DNA of 64,000 nt from Nostoc commune NIES-4072 (GCF_003113895.1 NZ_BDUD01000001.1:4165513-4229512); one strand, 5' to 3'. Counted from the first letter of the stretch, positions 7,909 to 17,832 are shown. Numbers and translations are program-made. Notes: a model not told the origin generated them from the sequence alone.

Positions 7909-9276
7909 ATGAACAACCCAATTTATCAAACTGTGATTGTCGGCGGCGGTTTTACGGGGCTATTTACAGCCTTACATTTAGCTCACGAACATTATCCTCG
8001 CTCTGTCATCTTGATTGATAAAGATGAGCGCTTTTGCTTTAAGCCATTACTTTATGAGTATTTCGATAGTGAAATGGATAGCTTTCAGGTAGTCCCACGT
8101 TTTTCAGAATTACTCAAAGGTAGTGGTGTCATCTTTGTTCAAGATACAGTGCAATCGATAGACTTGCATCAACGGGAAGTTAAATTAGCTTCGGGAAACT
8201 CCTATAATTACAGCAATTTAGTATTAGCTTTGGGCAGCGTTACTGGCTATCATCGTGTTGAGGGTGCGAATGTTAATGCTTTTCCTTTCTGGACGCAAGC
8301 AGATGCGATCGCTCTTGACCGTCATTTACGTGACTGTTTGCAAAAAGCCGTCCAAACTGAAGATGTAGAACAACGCCGAAAACTATTAACAGTAGCTATA
8401 GTTGGTGGTGGTGCAAGTGGTGTAGAAATGGCAGCAACTCTAGCGGATTTTCTACCACATTGGTATAGCGCTTTAGGAGGCAATTCGAGTGAGATTCGTG
8501 TGGTATTGGTCAATCATGGTCAAAAAATCCTTGATGGCGATATTAACGATCCACTACGCCCAATTGCTGAGAAAGAATTACAAAAACGCACTATACCAAT
8601 TGAAATCCTTACGGGAGCAGAAGCTACTGCTGTTCACCCAAATACAATTGAATATAAGAGAAATAATCAACTTGAAACACTGCCAACATACACCACAATT
8701 TGGACTGCTGGTACTTCCACTCATCCACTAATTCAAGACTTACCAATTCCTAAAGAACATCGGGATCATCATAACCGTCTCCTAGTCACTCCCACGATGC
8801 AATTGCTCGACTTTCCAGAAGTTTTTGCAGGCGGTGATTGTGCAGCAGTTCAAGGTAGTTCACTACCACCTACAGCTCAAGTTGCTTATCAACAAGGAGC
8901 TAATATTGCTCACAATTTGAAAGCGATCGCTCTAGGAGAAGACCTTAAGCCAGCAAAGGTAAATATACGCGGAACTCTCTTAAAATTGGGGTTAAATGAT
9001 GCTGCCGCTAACCTTTTCAATGTTTTTGAAGTTGCAGGAGAATCTGGGCATTTAATTCGCCAAGGCACTTATTTAACGCTATTGCCAACACCAATTCATG
9101 ACTTTAAAGCAACAACTGAATGGGTGGATGAAGAGATTTTTCATCACCACCTTGACTCTCAAGATGTAGGGAAAAAAATCGTGCAAGCAGTGGAAGTCGT
9201 TGGTGCAGGAGTTGTAGGTGTTTTAATTGCCAGAAAATTATTAAAAATGTTGGGAGACGAGGAGAAAAGTAAATAA
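7909..9276 (+). CDS. Type 2 NAD(P)H dehydrogenase (NDH-2)
   Basis: 455 residues with two dinucleotide-binding folds: FAD site VIVGGGFTGLFTA at the N-terminus and NAD(P)H site VAIVGGGASGVEMA near residue 163. Other NDH-2 features are FKPLLYEYF near residue 44, the ATG-like LALGSVTGY, and VFAGGDCAAV near residue 305, which contacts the flavin. The C-terminus (VEVVGAGVVGVLIARKLLKML) is hydrophobic/amphipathic and would attach it to the membrane. Such single-subunit enzymes oxidise NAD(P)H and reduce quinone without pumping protons. It follows the oxidase genes by 21 bases after the small membrane protein, so quinol made here could be oxidised by the neighbouring CuA-less oxidase. Confidence 0.88.
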   Translation: MNNPIYQTVIVGGGFTGLFTALHLAHEHYPRSVILIDKDERFCFKPLLYEYFDSEMDSFQVVPRFSELLKGSGVIFVQDTVQSIDLHQREVKLASGNSYNYSNLVLALGSVTGYHRVEGANVNAFPFWTQADAIALDRHLRDCLQKAVQTEDVEQRRKLLTVAIVGGGASGVEMAATLADFLPHWYSALGGNSSEIRVVLVNHGQKILDGDINDPLRPIAEKELQKRTIPIEILTGAEATAVHPNTIEYKRNNQLETLPTYTTIWTAGTSTHPLIQDLPIPKEHRDHHNRLLVTPTMQLLDFPEVFAGGDCAAVQGSSLPPTAQVAYQQGANIAHNLKAIALGEDLKPAKVNIRGTLLKLGLNDAAANLFNVFEVAGESGHLIRQGTYLTLLPTPIHDFKATTEWVDEEIFHHHLDSQDVGKKIVQAVEVVGAGVVGVLIARKLLKMLGDEEKSK

Positions 9277-9792
9277 GGAGTGGGGAGTAAGAAAAAGCTT
9301 TTACCCTTGACCTAATCTGCTTTAACAGAAAGTTAATTATAAGTACAGAGGCTGTTTGAACCAATTTCCGTTACGCCGCAGATAATACCACCTGATAAGC
9401 TAAACCACATCTAGTTTGCATATCTCAAGTCCAACCCCGACGCTTACAAGTAGGTTGCCTAACCCTCAATTACAGCACTCATGAACTTACTCATCAGTAT
9501 AGTAACGGGGAAAAACAAGTATTCTCTTTATTTCATCGTGATTTCTGGAAATAAATGTTGCAATCTAGTGCATTATTTATCTTTAGATGGATATTCTATG
9601 CTAAAGCTTTTGTTTAAAATCCAGAATCTAAAATCATTTGATTTGGAGGAGTTTTGATAAATAATATTCGCAATCGCTTTAGGGGGTATAAGCGCAAAAG
9701 GGTTGAACCATCACAACTAAAGCTTATAGCAAATAAGGGGATTTGCAGTATTCGGCTTTTAAGATCCCAGATCCCCTCAATTCGGTGAAAGA
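9277..9792. other. Intergenic stretch, no supported gene
   Basis: No reading frame here looks genuine. The part 9355-9480 has some coding flavour on the minus strand (RRNGNWFKQPL), perhaps an old transposase tail, but it is broken and I cannot assign it. The two flanking genes converge here, so transcription terminators are expected, but no clear hairpin with a T-run was found. Confidence 0.4.
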
Positions 9793-10284
9793 TTAGCCTA
9801 TTTTGTAAGACACTCGTCCATGCTTCTCCAGATATTGCTGATGATACTCTTCTGCTCTATAGAATTGTGATGCAGCTACAATCTCCGTCACAATTGGATT
9901 TTTGTGATAACGAGAACTATTTTCAAGCTGCTCCTTAGAGGCTCTTGCTAATAATTCCTGCTCTGGAGTGTGGAAAAATATCACTGACCGATATTGATCA
10001 CCAACATCCGATTCCTGGTGGTTTGATATTGTCGGATTGTGCTTATTCCAAAACACATTTAGCAGTTCTTCATAAGATACTATTGCCGGATCATATTCCA
10101 CTTCCACTGCCTCAGCGTGTCCAGTTTTGCCTCTACAGACATCTTCGTAGGTTGGATTCTCAAAGTGTCCCCCACTGTAACCAACTGCTGTAGAAGTTAC
10201 TCCTTTCACTTGACGAAATGCTGCTTCAACTCCCCAGAAACAGCCTGCTCCAAATGTCGCTTTTTGTAGATTAGCGTTTTGCAT
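9793..10284 (-). CDS. msrA: Peptide-methionine (S)-S-oxide reductase
   Basis: 163 residues, the usual length for a stand-alone MsrA. The catalytic motif GCFWG with Cys15 is intact, followed by [15 protein letters not shown] and the family signature [17 protein letters not shown]. The C-terminal part [16 protein letters not shown] is typical. It reduces the S-epimer of methionine sulfoxide, free or in proteins, in the cytoplasm using thioredoxin-type reductant. It starts 50 bases from the end of the RND pump gene on the same strand, so some co-transcription is possible, though a functional link is not obvious. Confidence 0.95.
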   Translation of the reverse strand: MQNANLQKATFGAGCFWGVEAAFRQVKGVTSTAVGYSGGHFENPTYEDVCRGKTGHAEAVEVEYDPAIVSYEELLNVFWNKHNPTISNHQESDVGDQYRSVIFFHTPEQELLARASKEQLENSSRYHKNPIVTEIVAASQFYRAEEYHQQYLEKHGRVSYKIG

Positions 10285-10335
10285 ATCTTTGACAACTCTT
10301 TTGTGATAATTCTAAATGAATCTAAAAGATGATTA

Positions 10336-13300
10336 TCAGTTAGTAGCTAGTTTGTCCGGCTTTTTTGCAGTTGGCGATCGCAGCGATTTACGTCCAGAAA
10401 GATCGTACAGTAAACCCATAAGTGCGGGTACGACAGTAGGAGTCAAAATCGTAGAAAAAGCCAGACCACCTGTTAAGACAATGCCTAACCCCTGATATAA
10501 TTCTGAACCCTGACCTGGTAAAACTGCTAGCGGTAACATCCCTAAAACACTAGTTCCAGCAGACATGAAAATCGCCCGTAAGCGATCGTTTGTCGCATTA
10601 TATAAGGATGCATCAAAATCGTCACCTGCTTGCTGGAGTTGCAAGGCGCGATCAACTAGTAGAATGGCGTTGTTAACAACCACACCTGTAAGAATCACAA
10701 ATCCCAAGGCTGTAATCATATCCAATGCTACATTCATTCCCGGAATTAGATTAGCAATTACTAGGCTCAATAGTGCGCCACTCATACCCATCGGCACTGT
10801 TGCCATAATTACTACTGGGTAAAGGAATGAGCGATACAACGCCACCAGTAACAAGTAAGTAATCAAAATCGAAAATGCAAAAGCAGCAGCTAATTGACCA
10901 ACAGTTATTGCTAACTGATCTGCTGAACCTGCCAGTTCTAGCCGATAGCCTGTTGGTAAACTAGCACGCAAAGGATTTAGAATTTCTTCTTCGGTACGTT
11001 CTACAAGCCTAGCAAGAGGAGCATCGGGTGCAAGGGAAACAGTAAGACTAATTGAGCGCTCTAAATCAACGTGGTTAATGGCATCAGCTCCCGTTGTTTC
11101 CACGACTTCGGCAATATCCCCTAGTTGCACTTGTCGTCCTCGTGTATATAGAGGTAATTGGCGCAGTTGCTCTGGGGTTTCCACAGCAGTATTTTGCAAC
11201 TCCACTGAGACATCTAATTCTTCTTTGCCATCAATGTAATCGGAGGCAACTTTACCACCCAATGCTGCTTCTACCATCGAACCAATTTCCGCTTCCGAAA
11301 GTCCCACTTCGGCGATGCGTTCGCGGTTGGGAATCACTTGTAATTCTCCTGCACCCAATACAAAGTTTGAGCGCACATTCTGAACCCCTGGAAGCGATCG
11401 CAATTTCCCGGTAATTTGCTTTTCTAAATCACCAATCTGATTTAAATCAGCCCCAACAATATCCACTTCAAATTCTTTACCCGGATCGCGGAATATAGAA
11501 ATCCGTGTTGGGATTACAAAACGGTATCCAGCAAAGTTACTGCTTTGGGCGCGTAACCGATCCACCATATCAGCGAGTCCCGTAGTCGTGGCAAATTCTG
11601 GTTTTAAGATAGTTGCAATACCTCGCAGCGCCCCTGGACGGTCAACATACATGATGCGCTCAACTTCTGGTTGCGATCGCAGAAATTTTTGCACAGGTTC
11701 AGATTGCCGAATCGCTTCTGGGATACTGGTTCCCGGTAACGGTTCTGCCCGCAATACAACTAAGTTACGATTTCCTTCGGGTAAATAATCGGCAGGTGGT
11801 AAAAGAAAAATACTAGTCACTAATAAAACAATCGGAATCGACAGCACAATTAACCTGCGACCAATACGCTTACGTCCCAGTGACCAACTGACGGTAGTGG
11901 CGAGAAAGTTTTCCAGTTTGCTTTGAAAATGACGAAACACCGCAGAGGTTTTAGCTACCATACGCTCAAACCAATTACCGCCCCGATATTCACCACCCTG
12001 CATCATTTGCATGGCTTCCGATTGTTTCAGGAACAATCCTGATAGCATTGGGACTAAAGTTAATGCCGCAAACAGCGAGAATAGAGAAGAGGCAGAAAGA
12101 GCGATCGCCATATCGGTGTAGAGTTGCCCTGCTTCACCCGTCACCATTAACAGTGGTACAAATACGACTACGTTGGTTAAAGTAGAACCAAGCATTGCGC
12201 CCCAAACTTCCTGAGTACCTTCAATGGCTGCCCGCATGGCACTTTTGCCTTGCTGGATATGGGTGAAAACATTCTCAATTACGACGATCGCATTATCCAC
12301 GACCATACCCACTGCAAACGCTAATCCCGCCAAACTGATAATGTTTAATGTGCGTCCAAATGCAGACATGACAATGAACACCATAATCAGTGTAGTGGGA
12401 ATTGTAATTGCCACCACTGCAACGGTACGCATGGAGCCAAGGAACAGAATCAAGACGATGGTTGCTAATAGTGCCCCACTAACTAAGTTGCCTTGAACAA
12501 ATGCAATGGATTGATTGATGTACTGGCTTTCATCGTAGTTATAAACAAAGCGAATGCCTTGATTTTGTTGGTCAAATTCAGTTTGTAGTGCAGCAATTTC
12601 CGCCCGGATGCCTTTAGCAACCTCCGGCACATTCGCCCCAATCTGCCGAATTACACCGACTGCTACCCCAGGTTTGCCGTTGAACACCAACGCGCTATCT
12701 TGGGGTTTGCGTCCCATCTGGACTTTTGCTACATCTCGCAAGTAAACTGTGCCTGATTGGTCGCGTCGCAGCACAAAGCCTTCAATTTGCGATAAATCTT
12801 GCGATCTGCTAATTGTGCGGACTCGATATTCCCGTCGTCCGAGAATTAATGGCCCACCCCGGATATCACGGTTATTTTCTTGAAGAACTCGGACTACATC
12901 ACCAATTGCGAGATTGCGATCGCTTAATGCTTTCGGATCAACCTTCACCTCGACTTCTCGTTCTTGTCCACCTACTAACAAAAATTGTCCAGTTCCCTCG
13001 ACTCGCCGCAAACGGGGAATTACCACTTCTTCTGCTAAGTCCCGATAACGGTCTGCATCCGGTTGAAATCCTTCTTTGGTATCAAACGGAATCCACATCA
13101 TCGGTGAACTGTTACCACCTACCAGTTCTACACTCGATTCTTGAGCTTCTGGGGGCAAGCTTTCCACCTGCTGTAAGCGGTTGAGAACATCTACCATCCG
13201 TTCTCTAGCGTTGGCATCCTGAGCAAATTCTAAGGTAATGCTGCTACGTCCAGCACGAGAAGTACTGCTAATTTCTTGGACACCTAGCACCTCTTGCATC

Positions 13301-13509
13301 TGTTCTTCGATGGGGCGGGTAATCAGGTCTTCTACCTCTGTTGGCCCTGCGCCCGGATAGGTAGTTGTGATCGTAATTTCCGGGCGATCGCCTCCTGGTT
13401 GCAATTCTAGGGGTAACTTTAGTAGGGAGAACACCCCGAACATTGCTAGCAAGCAAAACAAAACAAAAGTTCCATGTCGCCAACGAACGGCGGTTTCAAT
13501 AAAATTCAT
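10336..13509 (-). CDS. RND-family efflux permease (AcrB/HAE1-like)
   Basis: 1057 residues with the duplicated RND layout: a membrane helix near residue 15, a large periplasmic loop (about 35-335), helices 2-6 (about 340-490), helix 7 near 545, a second periplasmic loop (about 570-865) and helices 8-12. GLAFAVGMVVDNAIVVIENV around residue 400 is the helix 4 proton-relay motif with its acidic residue. PGAGPTEVEDLITRPIEE near the N-terminus and PLPGTSIPEAIRQSEPVQ in the second loop are typical. It would export drugs or other amphiphiles by proton antiport with an adaptor and an outer-membrane channel. Its adaptor gene is immediately upstream, 202 bases away. No TolC-like gene lies nearby. Confidence 0.93.
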   Translation of the reverse strand: MNFIETAVRWRHGTFVLFCLLAMFGVFSLLKLPLELQPGGDRPEITITTTYPGAGPTEVEDLITRPIEEQMQEVLGVQEISSTSRAGRSSITLEFAQDANARERMVDVLNRLQQVESLPPEAQESSVELVGGNSSPMMWIPFDTKEGFQPDADRYRDLAEEVVIPRLRRVEGTGQFLLVGGQEREVEVKVDPKALSDRNLAIGDVVRVLQENNRDIRGGPLILGRREYRVRTISRSQDLSQIEGFVLRRDQSGTVYLRDVAKVQMGRKPQDSALVFNGKPGVAVGVIRQIGANVPEVAKGIRAEIAALQTEFDQQNQGIRFVYNYDESQYINQSIAFVQGNLVSGALLATIVLILFLGSMRTVAVVAITIPTTLIMVFIVMSAFGRTLNIISLAGLAFAVGMVVDNAIVVIENVFTHIQQGKSAMRAAIEGTQEVWGAMLGSTLTNVVVFVPLLMVTGEAGQLYTDMAIALSASSLFSLFAALTLVPMLSGLFLKQSEAMQMMQGGEYRGGNWFERMVAKTSAVFRHFQSKLENFLATTVSWSLGRKRIGRRLIVLSIPIVLLVTSIFLLPPADYLPEGNRNLVVLRAEPLPGTSIPEAIRQSEPVQKFLRSQPEVERIMYVDRPGALRGIATILKPEFATTTGLADMVDRLRAQSSNFAGYRFVIPTRISIFRDPGKEFEVDIVGADLNQIGDLEKQITGKLRSLPGVQNVRSNFVLGAGELQVIPNRERIAEVGLSEAEIGSMVEAALGGKVASDYIDGKEELDVSVELQNTAVETPEQLRQLPLYTRGRQVQLGDIAEVVETTGADAINHVDLERSISLTVSLAPDAPLARLVERTEEEILNPLRASLPTGYRLELAGSADQLAITVGQLAAAFAFSILITYLLLVALYRSFLYPVVIMATVPMGMSGALLSLVIANLIPGMNVALDMITALGFVILTGVVVNNAILLVDRALQLQQAGDDFDASLYNATNDRLRAIFMSAGTSVLGMLPLAVLPGQGSELYQGLGIVLTGGLAFSTILTPTVVPALMGLLYDLSGRKSLRSPTAKKPDKLATN

Positions 13510-13711
13510 ATTAATTCGTAATTTAGAAAGTCATATTTAAACTGGGTTTGCAGTATTTTGAAGAAGGAAAGGTTAAAGGAGAAAGAGACGATTCTTCCTC
13601 TTTAACCGACTTCTGCAAGAAGTCTATGGAAGTGTGGTACAACCTATGTTTTAACCAACTTTGGGGGTTTAAATCGCCGTCACAAAACGTAATTGCGAAT
13701 TGCGAATTGTT

Positions 13712-15058
13712 TTAAGTTGGATCAACTATTTTTACAGGCGCACCATCTTGCAATCCATCACCGCCACGTAGCACAATACGTTGACCAGTGCGTAAAGTGG
13801 GATGATAAATTGCGACATTTTTACCCATGTCAGAAACCATCTCGACTGGAATTTGTTTAGCTTTGCCGTCAGCAACTGCAAAAACTAGCCACTCGTTTTG
13901 CCTTCTGGTTAATGCATCTCGTGACACCACAAAGCTAGAGCGATTCGAGGGCATATTTAGGTTGCCTGCGATCGCCATTCCTGGTATTAATCCTGACGGG
14001 GGTTTGTTAATTTGGACACGCACACGTTGGCGACGAGAAGCAGTTTCGGCAGAAGGGACTACAGCAGTGATGGTGGCGCGTTGTTTCCATTGCGGTAGGG
14101 CGCGAGTTGTGAGATCGATTGTCATACCTGGGGTAACTTTACCACTGAGTTCTTCGGGTAACTCTAGGAAAATATCGAAGCGATCGCCTGCTACTAAGGT
14201 GACAATTTGACCAGAAGTTTGGACTAAATCACCATTGCTAATATGACGAGTCTGGACTATTCCTGATTCCGATGCCAAAATCCGAGTTCGCTGTTTTGCT
14301 AATTCTGCTTGAGCTAAGGTGGCTTTAGCTGCTTCTACATTTGCTCGTTGAGCGGCGATTTCTTCTTGAATCGGCCCAGCTTTTGCTTCGGCCAGTTCTG
14401 CCTCGGCTTCTAATCGTTCTCCTTGGATGCTATTCAATTGTGCTTGAGCTTCCACTAACAATCTTTGAGATAAAGCACCTTCTTTGACAAGATCACTCGT
14501 GCGTTTTAGGTTATCCCGTGCTTCCAGTTCTCGCGCCTTAGCAGATGTGACAGCCGCTTGACGTTGAGCAATGATTTCAGGACGAGTACCGACTTCCAAA
14601 CGTGCCAAATTGCTCCGTTGTTGTGCCAGTTGCGCTCGTGCTTGGCTAATTGCCAATTGCTGATCGGTATCGTCGAGTAAAGCGATCGCCATCCCTATTG
14701 TCACGCGATCGCCTGGTTGCACTGAAATTTTCTTGACAATTCCACTAGTTTGAGCGCGGATTGTTGACTGCTGAGTAGCTTCTACTTGTCCCAACAACTG
14801 GACACTTCTTGTAGCACTTCCAGTTGCGAGGGAGATTGTTTCAATTGGTTTTGGGGGTGGACCTTGTTGTGCAACAGAGGAGCGTGGTGCGCCACCAGGA
14901 GTTAACATCCGCCATAGAATAATGCCACCGGTTGCCAGAAATAAAATCAGCAATCTCCAGAACCAAGGTTTACGCGAACGAGTAGGTGCTAACTCAGAAG
15001 GCACAGAACTATCTGATTGGGTTTCAACCGTTGAAACTTGATTTTCAGAAGTATCCAT
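13712..15058 (-). CDS. RND-pump periplasmic adaptor (membrane fusion protein)
   Basis: 448 residues. There is a cytoplasmic N-terminus, one membrane helix (about 32-48, WRLLILFLATGGIILW), a lipoyl half-motif around VQLLGQVEATQQSTIRAQ, and a long Ala/Gln/Glu-rich coiled-coil hairpin (about 125-260). A second lipoyl half (ASESGIVQTRHISNGDLVQTS), a beta-barrel and a membrane-proximal domain follow. It bridges the inner-membrane RND permease to an outer-membrane channel. It precedes the permease on the minus strand and both are likely one transcript starting near 15060 or upstream of the small gene at 15625. Confidence 0.92.
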   Translation of the reverse strand: MDTSENQVSTVETQSDSSVPSELAPTRSRKPWFWRLLILFLATGGIILWRMLTPGGAPRSSVAQQGPPPKPIETISLATGSATRSVQLLGQVEATQQSTIRAQTSGIVKKISVQPGDRVTIGMAIALLDDTDQQLAISQARAQLAQQRSNLARLEVGTRPEIIAQRQAAVTSAKARELEARDNLKRTSDLVKEGALSQRLLVEAQAQLNSIQGERLEAEAELAEAKAGPIQEEIAAQRANVEAAKATLAQAELAKQRTRILASESGIVQTRHISNGDLVQTSGQIVTLVAGDRFDIFLELPEELSGKVTPGMTIDLTTRALPQWKQRATITAVVPSAETASRRQRVRVQINKPPSGLIPGMAIAGNLNMPSNRSSFVVSRDALTRRQNEWLVFAVADGKAKQIPVEMVSDMGKNVAIYHPTLRTGQRIVLRGGDGLQDGAPVKIVDPT

Positions 15059-15235
15059 AGCAATTAACGGTGGGCTACTGAGGGTTAAGGGCTAAAGATT
15101 AACCTTTGAAAGTGAACAATGAATAGTCAAATGTTCGCTATCAACAGTCAATTATTTAGATAAAAGTAAAATTACGTTACCTTTCTTGTAGTTTATTAGA
15201 TAAATATGACAAAGAAATGTCAGGGTTAGTGAGTG

Positions 15236-15625
15236 TCATTTGTCATTCGACTCAACTATTAGTTCTTTAACGTGATCGCGCGGTAAGCCTAACTCCTGAC
15301 TAAGAGCGGCTTCAAGTTTGCTTATATCTGTGATTGGAAATTCAAATACTATCCTTGTGAGAACTGAGTTATTTGTTTTAACGTTCACCCGTGAAATTCC
15401 TTTTTGGGGAAGAATTTCCACTTTAATCGCTACTATTCTTTTCATAATCTGTCGTGCCGATTGGGTATCTGCTAGCAGATATTTCTTAGTGAGGTTGGAA
15501 CGACTTAAAATCTGATCTCCAACAAAATTGCTCCCCAGCCAAAAAACTAACCCAATCAACGGCAAGGACAACCAAAACCCAAAGCCTAATGATCGCAACG
15601 CTTGAAAAAGTTGGAGTTGCTGCAT
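15236..15625 (-). CDS. Hypothetical protein with one N-terminal membrane helix
   Basis: 129 residues. One hydrophobic helix occupies about residues 13-34 (LGFGFWLSLPLIGLVFWLGS), followed by a mixed alpha/beta region that would lie in the periplasm. No family is recognised. It is the first gene upstream of the RND adaptor on the same strand, with 177 bases between, and is divergent from the response-regulator gene with 88 bases between the two starts. That shared promoter region suggests it belongs to the efflux/two-component locus, possibly as a small accessory membrane protein; this is a contextual inference. Confidence 0.65.
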   Translation of the reverse strand: MQQLQLFQALRSLGFGFWLSLPLIGLVFWLGSNFVGDQILSRSNLTKKYLLADTQSARQIMKRIVAIKVEILPQKGISRVNVKTNNSVLTRIVFEFPITDISKLEAALSQELGLPRDHVKELIVESNDK

Positions 15626-15713
15626 AGAAGATATCGGGTTGAGTGCTTAGTGTCACTTTTTAGCTTAATCTTAAAACTAGAAAGCAAAATTACGGCAAGC
15701 TAAAGCAAATGGG

Positions 15714-16391
15714 ATGTTGATCTTACTAGTAGAAGATGACCCATCGCAGTTAGAGCCACTGCGGGCAGCCTTGTTAAAGGTGGGGCATACAGTCGATGCG
15801 ATCGCTGATGGAGAAACAGCACAATGGTTTGCCTTTGGCAAAGACTATGACTTGCTGATTTTAGATTGGATGTTGCCTAAAGTCAGTGGCGTAGAATTGT
15901 GTCAAGTATATCGACGGGCAGGTAAGTTGACTCCTGTATTGATGTTAACGGCGAAAGACACGGTTTTAGATAAGGTAACAGGTTTAGATGCTGGAGCCGA
16001 TGATTACTTGGTAAAGCCTGTGGATGTCCTGGAGTTATTGGCACGAGTCCGGGCGTTAGGACGGCGCACACCTATATGGCAAGGAGATATACTTAGCTTG
16101 GGCGATTTGCAACTTCATTTATCCAGTTTGACGCTCGAACTTGGTTCGTTGACAACTCAACTTTCTAGCCGCGAGTTTCAATTGATGGAGTATTTAATGC
16201 GTCATCCCCGGCAAGTATTATCTCATAGCCAGATTGAGCAAGCCCTTTGGAGTTGCGGAGAGGAACCAGAAAGTAACGCAGTTACTACCTTAGTTCGCCG
16301 CTTGCGCCAGCGCCTACAAACCATTGGTGTGAAAGATTGGATAGAAACAGTGCATCGGATGGGCTATCGAATAAATCCGCCAAATTTGTAA
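15714..16391 (+). CDS. OmpR-family response regulator
   Basis: 225 residues. The receiver domain (1-115) has the acidic pair Asp8/Asp9, phosphoacceptor Asp51 (LLILDWMLP), Thr79 (MLTAKD) and Lys101 (DYLVKPVD). A winged-helix DNA-binding domain (about 128-223) follows, with SREFQLMEYLMRHPRQVLSH and the C-terminal VHRMGYRI. All switch residues are intact. The kinase gene follows 82 bases downstream. The layout and residue style resemble the cyanobacterial RppA/RppB and NrsR-type metal or redox systems. Divergence from the RND pump operon suggests that it controls the pump; the stimulus cannot be read from the sequence. Confidence 0.93.
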   Translation: MLILLVEDDPSQLEPLRAALLKVGHTVDAIADGETAQWFAFGKDYDLLILDWMLPKVSGVELCQVYRRAGKLTPVLMLTAKDTVLDKVTGLDAGADDYLVKPVDVLELLARVRALGRRTPIWQGDILSLGDLQLHLSSLTLELGSLTTQLSSREFQLMEYLMRHPRQVLSHSQIEQALWSCGEEPESNAVTTLVRRLRQRLQTIGVKDWIETVHRMGYRINPPNL

Positions 16392-16433
16392 ACCGTCAGA
16401 CGGAGGCAGGGAGCAGGGAGCAGGGGATGAAAA

Positions 16434-16474
16434 AGTAATGACTAATGACTAATGACTAATGACTAATGACTAAT
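16434..16474. repeat. TAATGAC heptamer repeat running into the kinase start
   Basis: Five to six direct units of TAATGAC fill the gap between the regulator and kinase genes. The last unit (TAATGTT) provides the ATG of the kinase. No ribosome binding site lies in the array. The other ATG triplets within it are each followed by a nearby stop in the same unit pattern (ATGACTAA). Confidence 0.85.
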
Positions 16475-17744
16475 GTTTGATCGTAGCCGTCGTAATCTCG
16501 CTCACTGGTTCGCCCTGTCAATGGGTGGAATTTTGTTCGCTTTTGCAGGGGTAGGCTATTGTCTGAATGTAGAAGAACAGTTGCGAGTTTTTGACGACGA
16601 ACTTTTTTCACAAAGTAAAGTTTTTGCTGCTAAGACTCAATACTCGCTTTATCAAAGTCAATGGAGAAATCAGGGCAGCAAAACTCCCATAGAAAACGGA
16701 GCATCTTTAAATGGCGGCCTAATATATGCACGATGGTACAACTCTGATAAACAACTTTTGCAATATATCGGTTCATTGAGTAACAACCAGTTGACAGCAG
16801 AACCAGGATTTCAAACGCTACAACTACCACTAGGTAATGAATATTTGATAAGAACCTGGGTTCGCCAAGTCACAATTCCTATTTTTGAAGATAAGCGGCT
16901 CATTGGCTACTTCCAAGCAGCATTGCCAATGAACTCTCTACGCGTTAACCTCAACCAAGCCCGCTTGTTTTTAACTTTTGGAGTTCCTGTGACCTTTGGT
17001 GTAATTGGCATTACAGGTTGGTTTTTGGGCGGGTTGGCAATGCGACCAAGCCTTCGTGCTTATCAGCAATTGCAGCGATTTACAGCCGATGCTTCTCATG
17101 AACTACGTACACCTGTTGCTACGATATTGAGCAATGCCCAAGTTGCCCTAATGCCCCCCGAAGACCCGTTGGAGCAAAGATTGCGGTTGCAAAATATCGC
17201 CCAAACTGCTAAGTCTATGAGTACGCTGATCAATGATTTGCTTTTTTTGTCGCGTCATGATGGTTCCCTTGCGGAAACCGGATTAAAATCCGTTGATTTG
17301 TGTGAGATATTGCGATCGCTTCTCCAAGATTTTGCAGCCCTTGCTCCTGCCCAAAGTCTTAATTTTAATGCTCACCTTCCAGAGCATCCCATCATGTTAA
17401 AAGCCGATGCTAATTTGCTCAAACAAGCTGTGATTAATCTTCTGACTAATGCCTTCAAGTACACACCAGCAGACGGTAAGGTAGAATTACATCTTTTTAC
17501 CCAGTCTCACTATGCGGTCATTCAGGTCAAAGACAATGGGATTGGCATTCCGTCCACTGATTTGCCACACATATTTGATCGTTTTTATCGTGTAGATACT
17601 GTCCGATCTCGGCAAACAGGCGGCTTTGGACTTGGACTTGCGATCGCTCAACAAATTGTGCAACGATACGGAGGGCAAATTACTGTAAATAGTATTCTAG
17701 GTCAAGGCTCCACATTTCAAATTAGCCTTCCCCTGAAACTTTAA
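16473..17744 (+). CDS. Sensor histidine kinase paired with the OmpR-type regulator
   Basis: 423 residues with a membrane helix at about 12-31, a periplasmic sensor of about 135 residues, and a second helix at about 167-188. The dimerisation domain carries phosphoacceptor His209 (FTADASHELRTP), and the ATPase domain has the N box (NLLTNAFKYTP), G1 (DNGIGIP), F box (IFDRFYR) and G2 (GFGLGLAI). All catalytic motifs are complete, so an active EnvZ-class kinase is expected, resembling RppB. The periplasmic part has no recognisable sensing domain. Its start codon lies in a heptamer repeat, so unit-number changes could alter translation. It likely phosphorylates the upstream regulator. Confidence 0.93.
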   Translation: MFDRSRRNLAHWFALSMGGILFAFAGVGYCLNVEEQLRVFDDELFSQSKVFAAKTQYSLYQSQWRNQGSKTPIENGASLNGGLIYARWYNSDKQLLQYIGSLSNNQLTAEPGFQTLQLPLGNEYLIRTWVRQVTIPIFEDKRLIGYFQAALPMNSLRVNLNQARLFLTFGVPVTFGVIGITGWFLGGLAMRPSLRAYQQLQRFTADASHELRTPVATILSNAQVALMPPEDPLEQRLRLQNIAQTAKSMSTLINDLLFLSRHDGSLAETGLKSVDLCEILRSLLQDFAALAPAQSLNFNAHLPEHPIMLKADANLLKQAVINLLTNAFKYTPADGKVELHLFTQSHYAVIQVKDNGIGIPSTDLPHIFDRFYRVDTVRSRQTGGFGLGLAIAQQIVQRYGGQITVNSILGQGSTFQISLPLKL

Positions 17745-17832
17745 CAAAAATAATCTAAAATGGCTTAGTAATTCCTCTGATAGTTCCAACCTGCTGATAG
17801 AGATGACTTAAAGGTGTTAACTCATCCCCTAG

